From contig NC_057843.1 in NCBI RefSeq assembly GCF_910594005.1, positions 34,879,001 to 34,943,000 on the forward strand: DNA of 64,000 nt, in the 5' to 3' direction. A program made the translations under genes and the position numbers. Numbering within the stretch: the stretch's first letter is position 1; each line of letters begins with the position of its first letter. Shown in pieces: positions 21,879 to 35,029 of this stretch. The notes below the pieces were generated by a model. That model saw only the letters and a list, made by a program, of their open reading frames with translations, did not search any database and had not been told where the DNA came from. Source of the DNA: Cervus elaphus (lineage: Eukaryota; Chordata; Mammalia; Artiodactyla; Cervidae).

Positions 21879-22075
21879 TGTAACTCAAATGGTAAAGAAT
21901 CTGCCTGCAGTGCAGGAGACCCGGGTTTGATTCCTGAGTCGGGAAGATCCTCTGGAGAAGGGAATGGCAATCCACTCCAGTATTCTTGCCTCAAGAATCC
22001 AATGGACAGAGGAGCCTGGTGGGCTGCAGTTTATGGGGTCGCAAAGAGTCGGACACGACTGAGCGACTAACACGA
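21879..22075 (+). mobile_element. Bov-tA SINE
   Basis: Nearly full length: GTAACTCAAATGGTAAAGAA, an intact B-box-like GGTTTGATTCC, then the Bov-A body ending GTCGGACACGACTGAGCGAC. The first bases of the tRNA head are missing. Low divergence suggests a relatively young copy. Confidence 0.93.
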
Positions 22076-22949
22076 CCACTGCTACTACCTCTAAGGAAAA
22101 AAGACTATAATAAGAAATGCAAATCAGTGACGTCATAGACCACAATTGTCGGACTTTTTAGTAAAATCAAGTTCTGAGGGACTGTGATGGACTTTTGTGT
22201 TTTATTTTATAAACTTTCACAGGGATAATAAAGATATGAAATGAGCTCTGACTAAGTCCATATTAAAAAGCCAAATCCTTCAAAAAACAAAGCTGCTCTT
22301 AACTCATTAACTATTCACAAGTAAAATTACCCATACAGAAATGGAGTGAAACCTTCTAAATAATAGTTCAGTTCTCTCCTAATGTGTAATTGCTTTGTTT
22401 GTTTGATTATAGTGATTATAGTGTTCATTAGTACTGACTGGGTAGGTGCAGTGGTTCATATCTTCAAATAAATTATAGTTAGTGAGTGCTCACAGCTTCT
22501 ATTTTCATCTTTAAAACCATGCTTCCCACTTTGTTCAGTGTCAGCAGCTATTCCCTTAACATAAATATTTTTGTCACTGTGATTGTGATGGAACAAAGGC
22601 AATTCATGGGTATTTCTGCATTTCCGTTGTCCTAGTTACTCCTGTGACAGAATTAGGTTTTATTTCCATTGACTAAGTTGTATCAGTACAAATATATATT
22701 TCCGGCACCAATACAGTATATCTCAGTAAGCAACTGAAGGGAGGGAACATGTCTGAATACTTAGTTTTAACAGAGATTTTAAAAATACATTTTTATTAGT
22801 AATCCAGCTATTTCTTCTATCAAAACCCTTTTAATCAGATGGAATGCATAAAAATAAGTCTGGATAAAATCTGTGTGTTAGTTACAGAAGAGTAACCATC
22901 CCATCTCTTAAGCCAGCCAGAATGTGAAATTAAAATACTGTATTGCCTT
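22076..22949. other. single-copy DNA, nothing recognised
   Basis: AT-rich sequence without recognisable repeats or coding signal. Confidence 0.45.
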
Positions 22950-23009
22950 AACCTGGGTCTCCTGCTTTGCAGGCAGATTCTTTACCGTCTGAGTGACCAG
23001 GGAAGCCCA
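22950..23009 (-). mobile_element. Bov-tA head fragment (60 bases)
   Basis: 'acctgggtctcctgctttgc', 'aggcagattctttaccgtctgagtgacc' and AGGGAAGCCC are the reverse complement of the tRNA-derived head alone. The Bov-A body is absent. Confidence 0.85.
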
Positions 23010-23659
23010 CTTCCAAGAATACTTTGTCAATACATGATGGTTATTTACAAGTAATCTCAGAGCATGTACTCTTTATGTTTACTTAAAGCTGGAAAAAATA
23101 AATAAATTACGTAACTCCTAGAAGTTAATGTAAAAAGGGATGAGGTGATTTTTGTTTGTGTGTGGAAGGTACTGTTTAAATCTTTAGAAGTACTGATGAG
23201 TGGTAGGTTTGAATCTGTTTATTACGTGTGAATATAGGTTCTGTGTTTAAAAGAAAATCACCTTGTAATTTGAATTTTAAAACTAACCTACTGATAGTGA
23301 TGTCAGGGTTTTAAAAATCTTTGAAAGTGTGATATTTATGTACACATTAAAATGTTTCAGTTATCTTCTAAGATATCAAGAAATGCACACATTCATAGCA
23401 TTGACATCCAGAAGATTTTCTGTCTCTGTCTCTATGTTTTATTATTTTATACTGCAATTGAGGTTTATATATATATATATAAATATATATATGTATTTTA
23501 AAATGACAGACTAGAGGCTTTCTTACCATGATCACTGTATGGAGATGACTTGCTTAAGATTTTCATTTCTGATATTGAGGTGGGATTTCTTTGATGTCTG
23601 TGGTGCCTTCAAGGATACATAGCTTTTAGAGGGAGATCACTTGACCTGAACTTTCGAGT
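23010..23659. other. single-copy AT-rich DNA
   Basis: It contains the TA tract at 23463-23497 and nothing else recognised. Confidence 0.45.
23463..23497. repeat. (TA)n simple repeat
   Basis: About 35 bases of TA dinucleotides with two interruptions. Confidence 0.85.
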
Positions 23660-23810
23660 GGGGAAAATGTGAATTTTAATCCCAGCTCTGTCTTACTGTG
23701 TGGATTTGAACTGCTCAAACTGTCTGAGCTTTAGTTTCTCTGGACTAATTTGGATTATACCAGCTTCAAAGAATTATTATGAAATTACATGGGGTTATGC
23801 ACTGAAGGAA
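23660..23810 (+). mobile_element. MIR SINE
   Basis: 'tttaatcccagctctgtcttactgtgtgg', 'ctgagctttagtttctctgga' and 'aaagaattattatgaaatta' keep the MIR order. Confidence 0.7.
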
Positions 23811-24989
23811 GATGATGTTGATTGGCTTTTATTTCACTCTTCTTATATTTACAGATAATATCTGAGTGTACAGGTTCTGATCCTATGGCTTTGATCTGAT
23901 GAGCACATCTGTCATTAATTGAACAGAAGTCTAGTAGAAACAGAAGTTTCTACTCTCAGGGTAATAAAGTCCCTTCTCAGGCTCCCTTTTCCCCCTCTTA
24001 CACTAGAACCAAAAAACATATCTCTAATTGAATAGCATCATCAGGATTCTCTTTCACATTTAGAAGGCTCATGATGTTACATGATCTGAGAGGTATTAAA
24101 ACATCTCATTGGCCAACACAGCCCTTAGGCTTACCTGTCTGTCTTTTCTACCAGGCTCCAAGCTTCCTGTGGCCAAGGATCATGCCTTAGTTACTCTTAT
24201 TTCTCCAGGATACTGCGAGGCAGCCAATGTGTAAGGTCTGTGGAATTAAGAAGTAGAAGGAGTGCAGTATTCTGATTAAGAGAAAGTTCATGCCATATGT
24301 TTTTCTCTAGTCAGGTTAGTTGCTTTTAAAGTACCTAGAGTTTGTTCTTTTAAGATAAATGGTGGCTATCAAACATACTGAAGAAATTTTTAAAAAGATC
24401 AGCCACTTTTGGTGTATGCTTTAGAGTATTTTTTAGCAATCAGTGGGTTTTTGATGTTTATTTTTGGCTGTAGACTTTTTTTTTGACCAAAAATGTTGTT
24501 ATATATAGGCCTATATCCAGTCTTCTTCCTTTCTTGTGATTTGTAATGTACTCTAGTGTGCAAAGAATTGTGATAATACCATTAATGTTTGAAATTTAGA
24601 CTCAGGAGAGGTCAAACAACATGACACACAGTGGAGCATGCAACACTGGCAGCCAGCCACCCTCACTTCACACCATCAAAGTTAATGAAATTTATTCAGA
24701 GTGTTTCATATGTTTCCTAAACATCGGTGCAATAATTATCCAAGCACCATTTTTAATGATCTCAAGAGAAAATACCCAAACGATCAGTATGAGAAAATGG
24801 GTTAAATATAGAAAGGTTTGAGAATTAGTAATTACTACATGAGTTAATAATAGCTTCTAATGCATTTTTATTCCTGGATTTATTCATACATTTGTGATCC
24901 TTTAAACGATAGTGCCTAATACCACCTTCATGATCTTATGACCTCAGCAAGAGAAATTGGTAAGGGAGCAAATGGTTGTTTAAAAGGCA
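23811..24989. other. single-copy DNA, nothing recognised
   Basis: No repeat family or coding signal was identified over about 1.2 kb. Confidence 0.45.
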
Positions 24990-25150
24990 GGTTTATGTAA
25001 TGTTTATCCCTTGCAAAACAAGTGTAGTTATTATTACTTCTGCTTTTCAGGTTAGAAAACTCGTGCTCAGATAGATAAATATTTATTTCATGGCCCCATA
25101 GCATTGATGTTTGAATCCAGATCTGTCTGACCTAGAATTCCATGCTCGTT
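24990..25150 (-). mobile_element. MIR SINE, antisense
   Basis: 'ttattattacttctgcttttcaggttagaaaact' then 'tttgaatccagatctgtctgacc' follow antisense MIR. Confidence 0.65.
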
Positions 25151-25289
25151 CATTTGTGATATACTTCATGCAGTTTTCACTAATTTATTTTCTATCATCT
25201 ATCTTTTGATCATTTCAGAAAAAGAATTGAATGATTTGTATGATGTACTGTAGAACAAGAATCAATTTAAAAGTATTCATGTAATATGT

Positions 25290-25805
25290 AAAATAGAATA
25301 TTATTCAGCCGTAAAAAAGAATATCCTGCCTTTTGTAACAACATGGATTGACTTTAGTACATTATGCTGAGTAAAGTCAGAGAAAGAAATATTCTTTGTG
25401 TTGTTACTCACATGTGGAATCTGGAAGAGTTGAACTTGTAGAAATAGAGTGATACTTGTAGAAATAGAGAATGGGAGGGGGTGAGGGAAATGGGTCAAAA
25501 GGCTAAAAACTTCCAGTTATGAGATGAGTACATTCTAGGGATCTTACGTACAGTATGATGACTATGGTAAACAATACTGTGTTATATATTTGAAATTTAA
25601 TGAGAGAGTAGATCTTAAATGTTATCACCACAGAAATAAAAAAAGGTATGTTAATTATGTGAGGTGATAGAGGTGTTATCTGACCTTATTATGGTAATCA
25701 TTTTACATATTAACATGTATGAAATCATCACATCATACAGCTTAGTTTCACACAATTAATGTGTTAATTGTATCTCAATAAAGTTAGAAAAAAATTTTAA
25801 AATTA
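25290..25805 (+). mobile_element. L1 3' end (L1MA-like)
   Basis: It begins in the end of ORF2 ('gaatattattcagccgtaaaaaagaat', 'acaacatggattgac', 'acattatgctgagtaaagtcag') and runs through the 3'UTR ('gagagtagatcttaaatgttatcaccac', 'atgtgaggtgatagaggtgtta') to the terminal 'tgtatctcaataaagtta' with an A-rich tail. No frame is preserved. Confidence 0.85.
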
Positions 25806-26099
25806 AAATATGCATATGTTATAAATAAGCCAATAAATAGTTAATAAATTTATTAAATAATTAAGCTCATTAAAACTGTTTGATGTCTAGCAGTCATTAG
25901 AAATCCATGATGCATACAAACATTTATACATATATGTAGAAGGCAAAAGGGAATGAAATAATGATTGCTGTCTGATTACATGTCTGTGCCTCTGAAAAAT
26001 AGTAGAACCATCTCCTAATACTAGTATACTTTTTTCTCGAAAACTCATGTATATGAATTTTTTTTACCATCTCATACAAGATTATGGTATAGTACTATT

Positions 26100-26362
26100 T
26101 TCTTATTTTTTTTAATTTATTTATTTTAATTGGAGGCTAATTACAGTATTGTAGTGGTTTTGCCATACATTGACATGAATCCGCCACAGGTGGACATGTG
26201 TTCGCCATTCTGAACCCCCCTCCCACCTCCCTCCCCATCCCATCCCTCTGGGTCATCCCAGTGCGTCATCAGCCTTGAGCACCCTGTCTCATGCATTGAA
26301 CCTGGACTGGCGATCTGTTTCACATATGATAATGTACATGTTTCAATGCTATTCTCTCAGAT
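26100..26362 (-). mobile_element. ruminant L1 (L1_BT-type) 3' end, antisense
   Basis: 'taattggaggctaattacag', 'ttttgccatacattgacatgaatc', 'acctccctccccatcccatccctc' and 'gaacctggactggcgatctgtttcacatatgataatgtacatg' match the antisense bovine L1 3'UTR with low divergence. It is severely 5'-truncated. Confidence 0.9.
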
Positions 26363-27334
26363 CATCTATATTCTTAATTTACACCAGTCTCATTTTTATT
26401 TGCCTAGAAATAAGTGGAGATTCTTTGTTTGAGAAAAACAACAAAAAATTGAGTCTGAAAAAAAAATCTGCCTGGATTGGCTTGGAATCACATACCATTT
26501 TGGGGAAAGAAAAGAAATTTTGTGTGTATGTGTGTGTTGAGTTGGGGGGAACAAACATTAAAAGTGTAAATAAGGAAGGAAGATTTCTCTGTGAAGAACT
26601 GGTAGAGTAAATAAGAATGATGGATAGTCATTGCAGAGTGCATCTAAACACAAAAGAATAAAGATTACATATTAATGGAAGCTGACTGCTTCTGCTACCC
26701 CATCTTTTTTGAGGAGGGCAGAAGTTAGGAAGGCAGCTGAGATTTTCAGTTGGTTGCTAAGTCTTTGAGCTTGATTTTCTGTTCAATTCTGGGAAGAGAT
26801 ATAAGCAAATTTTGACTTTGCTAATATTAAAGATATTAGGAGTTTGCAAGGTAACCCTCTCCTTCCCCCAACTTACGTTTCAATCGAATGGCTTCTTTTC
26901 ATTTGGGTGACATGGTTAATGCTTATATCTTCTAAACGAGGCACTTCTTGGTCTACTTCAGCTGGGAAACTTTAAAGTGCCTCAGGGACTGTTTTATGAA
27001 TTCTGAGATGGCTGCCAAGATTCTTTCTCATACCAACCGTAACCAAACTGAAACACATTCCAGCATCACCTACATGGGGGTTTCTTGAGGAATCTGAACC
27101 TTTGCATTTTGCTACCAGACTATTGATAATATGTGCAGGTAAACAGATGCATTCATTTAAAAGCAAAAACTCAAAAAGTAAGTTTCTTACAGATACCTAT
27201 GTGCTTGGACATGTAGACAGCAAGAGTACTTTATTGCTATAGCGTAGGATTGTAATTAGTATTAAATAAAGTAATGTATGTAAAGTTAGTACTGTATCTT
27301 GTATATATACATATATGTTCATTGTATCGTCACT
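26363..27334. other. mostly single-copy DNA
   Basis: A segment near 27000-27120 has a loose MER5-like look ('cagcatcacctacatgggggtttcttgaggaatctgaacc') that I could not confirm. The rest is unrecognised. Confidence 0.35.
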
Positions 27335-27510
27335 TCATAACATCATTTTATTAATCCTCATAGTCACCCTGTAAGGAATGCAGAATGAAACTTATTCACC
27401 CAACTTTACATGTTAGACTGAGGCTGGGAATTCTTATGAGGCTTCTGAAAGGTCACTCAAACTGCAGAAGTGAGACTAGAACCTAGGTGCTCTGACTCAT
27501 AGCTAATTGT
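27335..27510 (-). mobile_element. MIR SINE, antisense
   Basis: 'ttaatcctcatagtcaccctgtaagg', 'gactgaggctggg' and 'gtgagactagaacctaggtgctctgac' keep the antisense MIR order. Confidence 0.75.
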
Positions 27511-27649
27511 AACTAAAGTGTAAATTTATATCAGTGAGAGGTAAATTTATATCAATGAAATAACTGTATTTCTTTAATACCAATAAAGCCTAGTAGGAGC
27601 CAGTATTATAGATTAAATATATTTAACTACTAGTAAACTTCAATAGGAC

Positions 27650-27707
27650 ACAACTTGTTGTATTATTAATAACTTGTATTATACAACTTGTTGTATTATT
27701 AATAACT
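27650..27707. repeat. short tandem duplication, period 33
   Basis: The 25 bases at 27650-27674 are repeated exactly at 27683-27707 (beginning ACAACTTGTTGTATTATTAA). Confidence 0.9.
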
Positions 27708-27734
27708 CCTGAATTGCCACCCCACCCCCCACCC

Positions 27735-27800
27735 TGCAAGCAATGCATAAGATAGAGTAAGTGATCAATAAATATGTATTAAATGAATGGGTGAGTAAAA
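27735..27800 (+). mobile_element. L2 3' terminus
   Basis: 'agtaagtgatcaataaatatgtattaaatgaatgggtgag' matches the L2 sense tail (CTCAATAAATATTTGTTGAATGAATG type). Confidence 0.6.
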
Positions 27801-28464
27801 AATGTCACTGCTTTTAGATGACTTGCTATGCTAGCTTTAGAATGCAACAGGAAGCTTCTCTTTATTAAAGATGATTCAGAATAATTTTGGTAGATTTAAA
27901 CATCTTCCATTTATAATCTGTTTCCTCTTAGTAAATATCAGAATTCTGCTGATTTATTGTGCTTAGACCAGCAAACCCAGAATTGTTTGGTTTTGCATTC
28001 TCTAAATAATCTCTGTTTGAAAGCAGTATTAACCACATTCTTGGCACAGGGGGTGACAGGATGAACTTTGGTATGATTTAAACTTTAAAAAGTATTTAAA
28101 ATGATTATTATCTGGATGTTTCTTTAAAAACTTTATAGAAAACTGGACTTAATGACCCTAGGTTTACCCTGCATCATCAAGTTGTTCACTTATTTAAAGG
28201 CTTAATGTATTAAGATTTGACTGGAAATAGAAATACCAATGAATAAAAAGGAAAATTTACATATAGGTGAATATTTCTTGATTTGTGTAAAATGTTTAAT
28301 TATCGTATTAATGAAGCCCAAAAGGGAGGAGCTCTAGTCTGTAAATTATAAAATGTGTAACTCCATGTAAGCCCAGCATGGGCTATTTTATACAACTTTG
28401 GTTGAGAGTTCTGCGCGTAGTTGCAATGCCTCTTGAAAGAAACATCCTATGAAATTTATTTTTT
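27801..28464. other. single-copy DNA, nothing recognised
   Basis: No repeat or coding signal identified. Confidence 0.45.
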
Positions 28465-28600
28465 GAGAGTCTGCACTGTTCCAGACACCTGAACAGAGTC
28501 AGTATAAACATGAGAATTCATACTCTCCGTTCTCAAGGACCTTACAGTCTATCAGAGAGCAGAAGCCAAAACATAAACATCTTTAATACGAAGTACAGTG
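28465..28600 (-). mobile_element. L2 3' region, antisense
   Basis: 'tctgcactgttccagacacctga', 'tctcaaggaccttacagtctatcagagag' and 'aaacataaacatc' follow antisense L2. Confidence 0.6.
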
Positions 28601-30290
28601 GGTTAAGTAACTCCGCTTTTGACCCATGTGAAATCAGCAAAGAGGAAATCAGATACAACAGTGGGTAATATTGAGTTTCACCAATGTGGTGGTGTTTGAG
28701 GGAGTCCCATGGAGTCTGCGGGGTAGTGGGGCATTTGACCAGAAAGTTAGAAACCTCTTTATTGGGAAGTGCCCTTCTTTGCAACTCATCGCATCTAGCT
28801 TCCTTTTAGGCTATTTCACTAATTCTGGGACTTGTGTTGACATAGAATAAACGTAACTCAAAGCTAAGCGATCTCTTTGATGACTTTGGGAAATGAATTG
28901 GTGGTGGAAGAGTTTGGAACCCATGCCTAACCAAGGTTTTTGTCTGACTGCGTATTATGGCTGTAGTCAGGACAAGTGAGAGTGAATCTCTTGGCCACAG
29001 CACAGTCATGTTAGGATCTGCGTTCACTGACAACTTGAATTTATTTTATAACATCATCAAATTTGTTTGCCTTAAGTCTCTTGAATGTGGACTAATATTG
29101 AGCAATAATATGTGTTATGGAAAATTTCAGTTTATTTTGAATAAATATTCCATTTGGGAAATGGAATGTTGTGGTTATCTAAGATGGTAGCTAGGAGATT
29201 GCAGAATATTTTACATAGGTTATTCAACTCCCTAAATAAGAAAAAAAGAAAATAATTAATGTTTAAAATATTATGAACATAACTTGAATTTAATTTCTTG
29301 TTTAATTGTTCAGAAAGCGGTTTGAAATTCTATAGGTGGTCTAATTTACCAAAAGACATAGGGGCTGTCCATTCTTTATTTTCTAGGAAATAAATCATGG
29401 CCATTTGGCTTTTCTGGTAATTTCAGTTCTAGATTAATGAAACTTGAATTTCTCAACCATAAGATCAGAGTGTCTGGTTTTAAGCCACTATGTAAATCTA
29501 TTATGTGAATTATATTTTTCTTTTAAAGCTTTAAATTACCAAGCTCATGGTGATTTGATGTGATAAATATGGCTTTTAAATTAATATAGCCAAAATCAAG
29601 AAGCCAAAATTCTATGGAATTTTTGACAGAATTAAATATTGGCAGGGGTTGTTAAGTCCATATTTCTGTTTCATGGCTGCAGGTACTAGGATGACTAATA
29701 AATATTCCAGGGAGTGCACTATTCACTTTCTCGAAGGTATTGATAAGTGAGGGTCATTATAATTTAGTGAGACCATTCTTACATATGAGTGTCAGCCTGA
29801 TGAAGAGCATATTGTATTAATATTAAAGTTCAGCTGTTCCACTGGCCTTCACTAGTCTCTATTATAGAATACTGTTCATTCTTAAATACCCTCCCAGAAA
29901 GTATAAAATATTCCATTCCAATATTATTAAATTTTATTTTTCAATATTTCTTGGCAATTAAAAATTCAGGCAGTTTGGCACTTAACTTATTCAGATGTGT
30001 TTCCTGATCAGTGTTAAAGGTTCTTTGCTACCTCATATATGAGATAAAAAAGTGTCTTTTTATTTTTTTATGTGCAATTTCGCGGATTCTTTCTGTACAT
30101 TTTGTTTGAGTTTATTTTTCAAAGTGACAGTGCATTAAGAAGATATACTGCTATTCTTTAGATCTTACGTATAACATGGTGAACAATAGCAGAAATTGCT
30201 GCAGATACTTTGACTTTGGGATGTCATCGGTTTTTCCTGCAAGAAACTGATTTTGTAGCAATTTTCTACCACTAAAACGTTTGGACTATT
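28601..30290. other. 1.7 kb single-copy AT-rich DNA
   Basis: No repeats recognised. Two opposing short frames at 28806-29190 lack any motif. Confidence 0.4.
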
Positions 30291-30300
30291 CTAAAAGGAT

Positions 30301-30390
30301 AACTCTGGGAGATAGTGAAGGACAGGGAAGCCTGGCATGCTCTAGTCCCTGGGGTCACAAAGAGCTGGACATGATTTAGTGACTGAGCAA
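30301..30390 (+). mobile_element. BovB 3' end, 90 bases
   Basis: 'aactctgggagatagtgaag' to 'gacatgatttagtgactgagcaa' is the extreme BovB 3' end. The 9-base duplication CTAAAAGGA at 30291-30299 and 30391-30399 shows that this is a complete, highly truncated insertion rather than a deletion remnant. Confidence 0.9.
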
Positions 30391-30400
30391 CTAAAAGGAC

Positions 30401-32014
30401 CTTAGAGTTTATTCTAAGGTGGACTTTGATTAAAATATTACTGAGATAGTGATTAGCATGATAATGATTGGTAGTATTCATTACTCATTCGATGAAAGTT
30501 TTCATTGACCAGTCCAGTGACTCATAAATTGGTTGTATTATCAAATGTGTAAAAAAATTAACTCAGAATCATTCTTTATTTGTTGAAATTTTTAAGTAGC
30601 CTATTTTATAATATAAAATAAATAAGCACAGTACCGGGCAATTGTACTATTTCTATTTTGGTTGTGCCTAAGAAAATCTAACAAAATCTTTAGATGACTT
30701 CTGAAAATGTAAAAGATTCCATGCTTTAGGATAAATGATATTGTGAATTAAAGAGATGTAAGTATATGCTGAAAAGATAATCAACTTTATTATAAGATTG
30801 AATCAAAGATAAGTCATCTGCAATAGAAAATTTCTTTGTATACTGTCAATCATTTCAAAAGCACTTGGACTATTTGATGATTTTTTGTAAGCCAATCATA
30901 AGATTGCATAGCCATGTCCCCAAATCCTGAGCCATGGCATTGTTTGCTGTTAGTTGTCTAAGATAGTTCATTCCCTTATTTGCTGTTTCTTGTTAAGTCC
31001 CTGTGAGGCAGATCAGTGGAATTAAAATTTCTTTGAAACCAAAAGAGAGCTCTAGAATTATTTCTCATTTTAGGGGAAATAGTGCTGCCCCCAAATTTGG
31101 CTTCTGTCAAATAATTTATAAACTGTAAACACCATTAGATAATCTACTGTAATTATCTGGAATTCTTTCATAAGAGTTTGATACAGTTGAAAGGTCATTT
31201 TCTATGTATCTTCTTACTAAGTAAGAAGTAAGTGTAACCTAATAGGCAGCAGTATGTAAAATGGGCTTTAGTATTATTTCTGTACTCTCTGGTTCCTCAA
31301 TTGCATCTTTTCTCCCCTTAAATTAAACATATTGCACTTCCATCTGCTGTAGTCTATAGATGATTCACATTTATTTTTGCAGGGATATTTTTCAAATGGG
31401 TTTAGGGAGCAGATGTTTTTGCATTCGTACCCGCCTTCCTATTCCTCATGCTTTTCTGTATATACAGGGGAAAATGCATTGCTCCTGTCCTTGGTGAATT
31501 TTGCATCTCTCTTTGATTTGGGCTGCCGTACTGTAATGCGTGATAATGTGACAACTGCAATGAAGCAAGACTGTTCCTCAGTTTACTAGGACTCAATATC
31601 AGTATCCTAGCTGTGCTGCTGAGATTTGAAGAACTTCATCAGCTCTTGGTAATTCCCTCTAGGATTCTTGGGCCAAACCCTGAATCCAACCAAACCTCTC
31701 CTCTGCTAGTCTTCTGTTTCAAAACAGAGTTTATACAATTTACAGACTTCTAAATGAAGTCAGAAATAGAGAGATACACACAGGATGTATTTTTAGCACA
31801 GGTACTTTTTTACCATGTTTTTTTTTTTTCCTGCTCTAGGATACAGATAAAACACTGCCATTTAAAAAAGTTACATGTACAAATTGTTGTCAATCTTACC
31901 TATTTTTCTAGAGCATGGTACCTAACAGAATATTTGGCAAACCTCTGCAACCAAAATTGTGTTCTGAATGCAGGTGTAGTTTGATAGGGTCAGAAAAGGA
32001 AGCTTAGTTTAATA
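30401..32014. other. 1.6 kb single-copy AT-rich DNA
   Basis: Nothing recognised. A frame at 31377-31589 has no motif. Confidence 0.4.
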
Positions 32015-32530
32015 GTTATCCGTTGATGTCTAACAAATTACCCCAAAGTTAGCAGTTAAAACAGTTCACATTTTTTAGCTCATATAGTTTCTGAGAGTCA
32101 GGAATCCAGAAGTGGTTTGGCTGGGTGTTTCTGGCTCAGGATCTCTCATGAAACTATAGTTAAGATGTTAGGTGGGGCTGCAGTCATCTGAAGGTTTGAC
32201 TGGTACTGTAGGATCTGATTCCAAACATGCTTGTTGACAAGAGTCTTTAGTTCCTTGTTGTCCGAAAGAACTTTTAATTCCTTGTCCCGCAGTGCCAAGT
32301 GAGGACCTTTTGTCACTGGAGTTCTCCAAAGTGAGTGATTCAAGACAGAGAGAGAGACAAAGATGGGAGCGGCTGTGTTTGTATAACTTATGTGTGGAAG
32401 TGATGCATCATTGTACTGCATGCTATTGGAGCAACCAAGTTATAGTGTATATTTATTACACAAAGTGTGTGAATACCAAAATGCAGGGATGATTAAGGGC
32501 CAATTTGGAGGTTGTCTATCATAGTCATGA
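32015..32530. mobile_element. MaLR-type (ERVL) LTR-like relic
   Basis: 'ctaacaaattaccccaaagttagcagttaaaac', 'tggctgggtgtttctggctcaggatctctcatg', 'gggctgcagtcatctgaaggtttgactgg' and, at the right end, 'tgaataccaaaatgcagggatgattaagggccaatttgg' form a well-known interspersed mammalian repeat of the MaLR LTR type; the exact family is uncertain. No internal genes are attached. Confidence 0.55.
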
Positions 32531-32544
32531 ATTCATCTATTTGC

Positions 32545-32690
32545 CATTTATGACCTTAAATAAGTCACCAACTTTAATGAACTTCAGTTTCCTTATCACT
32601 TCTCCTACTGATGAGCTGAAATGTGATGATCTTATCAGATGATAGATGCAAAATCACTCTGTAAACGTAAAATAGCATCCATTTATGAGG
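32545..32690 (+). mobile_element. MIR SINE
   Basis: 'tatgaccttaaataagtcacc' and 'aacttcagtttccttatca' match MIR. Confidence 0.65.
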
Positions 32691-33974
<1,284 letters not shown>

Positions 33975-34024
33975 ATGTTATTCCCTGGCTTAAAATACAG
34001 TGATGTCTTTTTACTGTCTGCATC

Positions 34025-34222
34025 AGCACTACTAGAACATTCTGTAAGGATGGAAATATTCTCTATCTGTGCTGCCCAATATAGTAGCTGCTCACCACAT
34101 GTGGCTACTGAGCAGTTAAAATTGGTTAGTAAAACTAAGGAACTGTATTTTCACTTTTATTATTAAAATGAAACGGCTATATGCGGCCAGTGGTGGCTAC
34201 GCTGGGCAGTGTAGATCTGTCG
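34025..34222. mobile_element. hAT-type DNA transposon MITE
   Basis: 'tatctgtgctgcccaatatagtagc' at the left and 'gtggctacgctgggcagtgtagat' at the right are inverted copies. 'ccacatgtggctactgagcag' lies between them. This matches a common mammalian hAT (Charlie-like) element; the exact family is not assigned. Confidence 0.65.
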
Positions 34223-34394
34223 GGTAAAAGTGTAACCTTCTTGTTTGTATCGCTTTTTTTCTGTTTCCACACACAAAGCATATATACCAATTATATTTTC
34301 TAGTGTAGAACTTGGAACCTTTTTCCTTTTATCCACATTAAGAAATCTGTTTTCTGTTGTGATTAAGACAAGCTTAGTCGTATATACACAACAG

Positions 34395-34985
34395 ATATTT
34401 ATTGAGGCACCTACTGTATGTAACGGGGGAGATGTATGTATACTTACGGGTGATTCATGTTGTACAGCAGAAGCCAACACAACATTGTAAAGCAGTTATC
34501 CTCCAATTAAAAATCAATTTAAAAACCTTGTAAATATATCTATGAAGAAGATAAGATTCCCGGCTCTCTTGAATCTAACACTTTATTGACGAGAACTCAT
34601 GTACAATAAATAATAAGAATAATGAAAGTCAATTATATAGTGTTAGAGGGTGATGGAAAAAAGAAAAAACAGAATTGGATGGAGGGAATCCAGACCTCTG
34701 GTGAGTGTGGGGAGCAAGTTGTAGTATTAAAGAGGATGGTCAGGGTAAGCCTACCCAAGGAGAAGCAAAGACTTGAAGGAAGTGGAGTTAGCAAGCAGAT
34801 GTTTAGAGGTGACTTATTTGCTGCACACACAGGGAGGGGCCAGAGCAAAGGCCCTGGTCAGGAATGTACCTGACTTGTGTAGGGAATAGCAAGGAGGGAA
34901 GGGTGGCTAGATGGAGGGGGTGGGGAGGGAGGAGTGGTGAGCTTTGGCGAGGGTGGAAGTGGACCAGAGTGCTGGGAACAGTGCA
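34395..34985 (-). mobile_element. L2 LINE, antisense, interrupted by an L1 end
   Basis: It starts with 'agatatttattgaggcacctactg' (antisense L2 terminus), is broken by the L1 fragment at 34430-34525, and resumes with 'gattcccggctctcttgaatctaac', then 'ccagagcaaaggccctggtcaggaatg', in the expected L2 order. Confidence 0.7.
34430..34525 (+). mobile_element. L1 3' end inserted in L2
   Basis: 'ggtgattcatgttgtacagc', 'agaagccaacacaacattgtaaagcagttatcctccaattaaaaa' is the artiodactyl L1 3'UTR terminus, ending in an A-rich tail. Confidence 0.85.
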
Positions 34986-35029
34986 GATAGTGACTATATT
35001 TTTATAATGCTTGAATACATGTGTCTACT

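Noticed and set aside
26275..26610. 111-codon plus-strand frame
   Set aside because: It starts within the antisense L1 3' end and runs into unique DNA.
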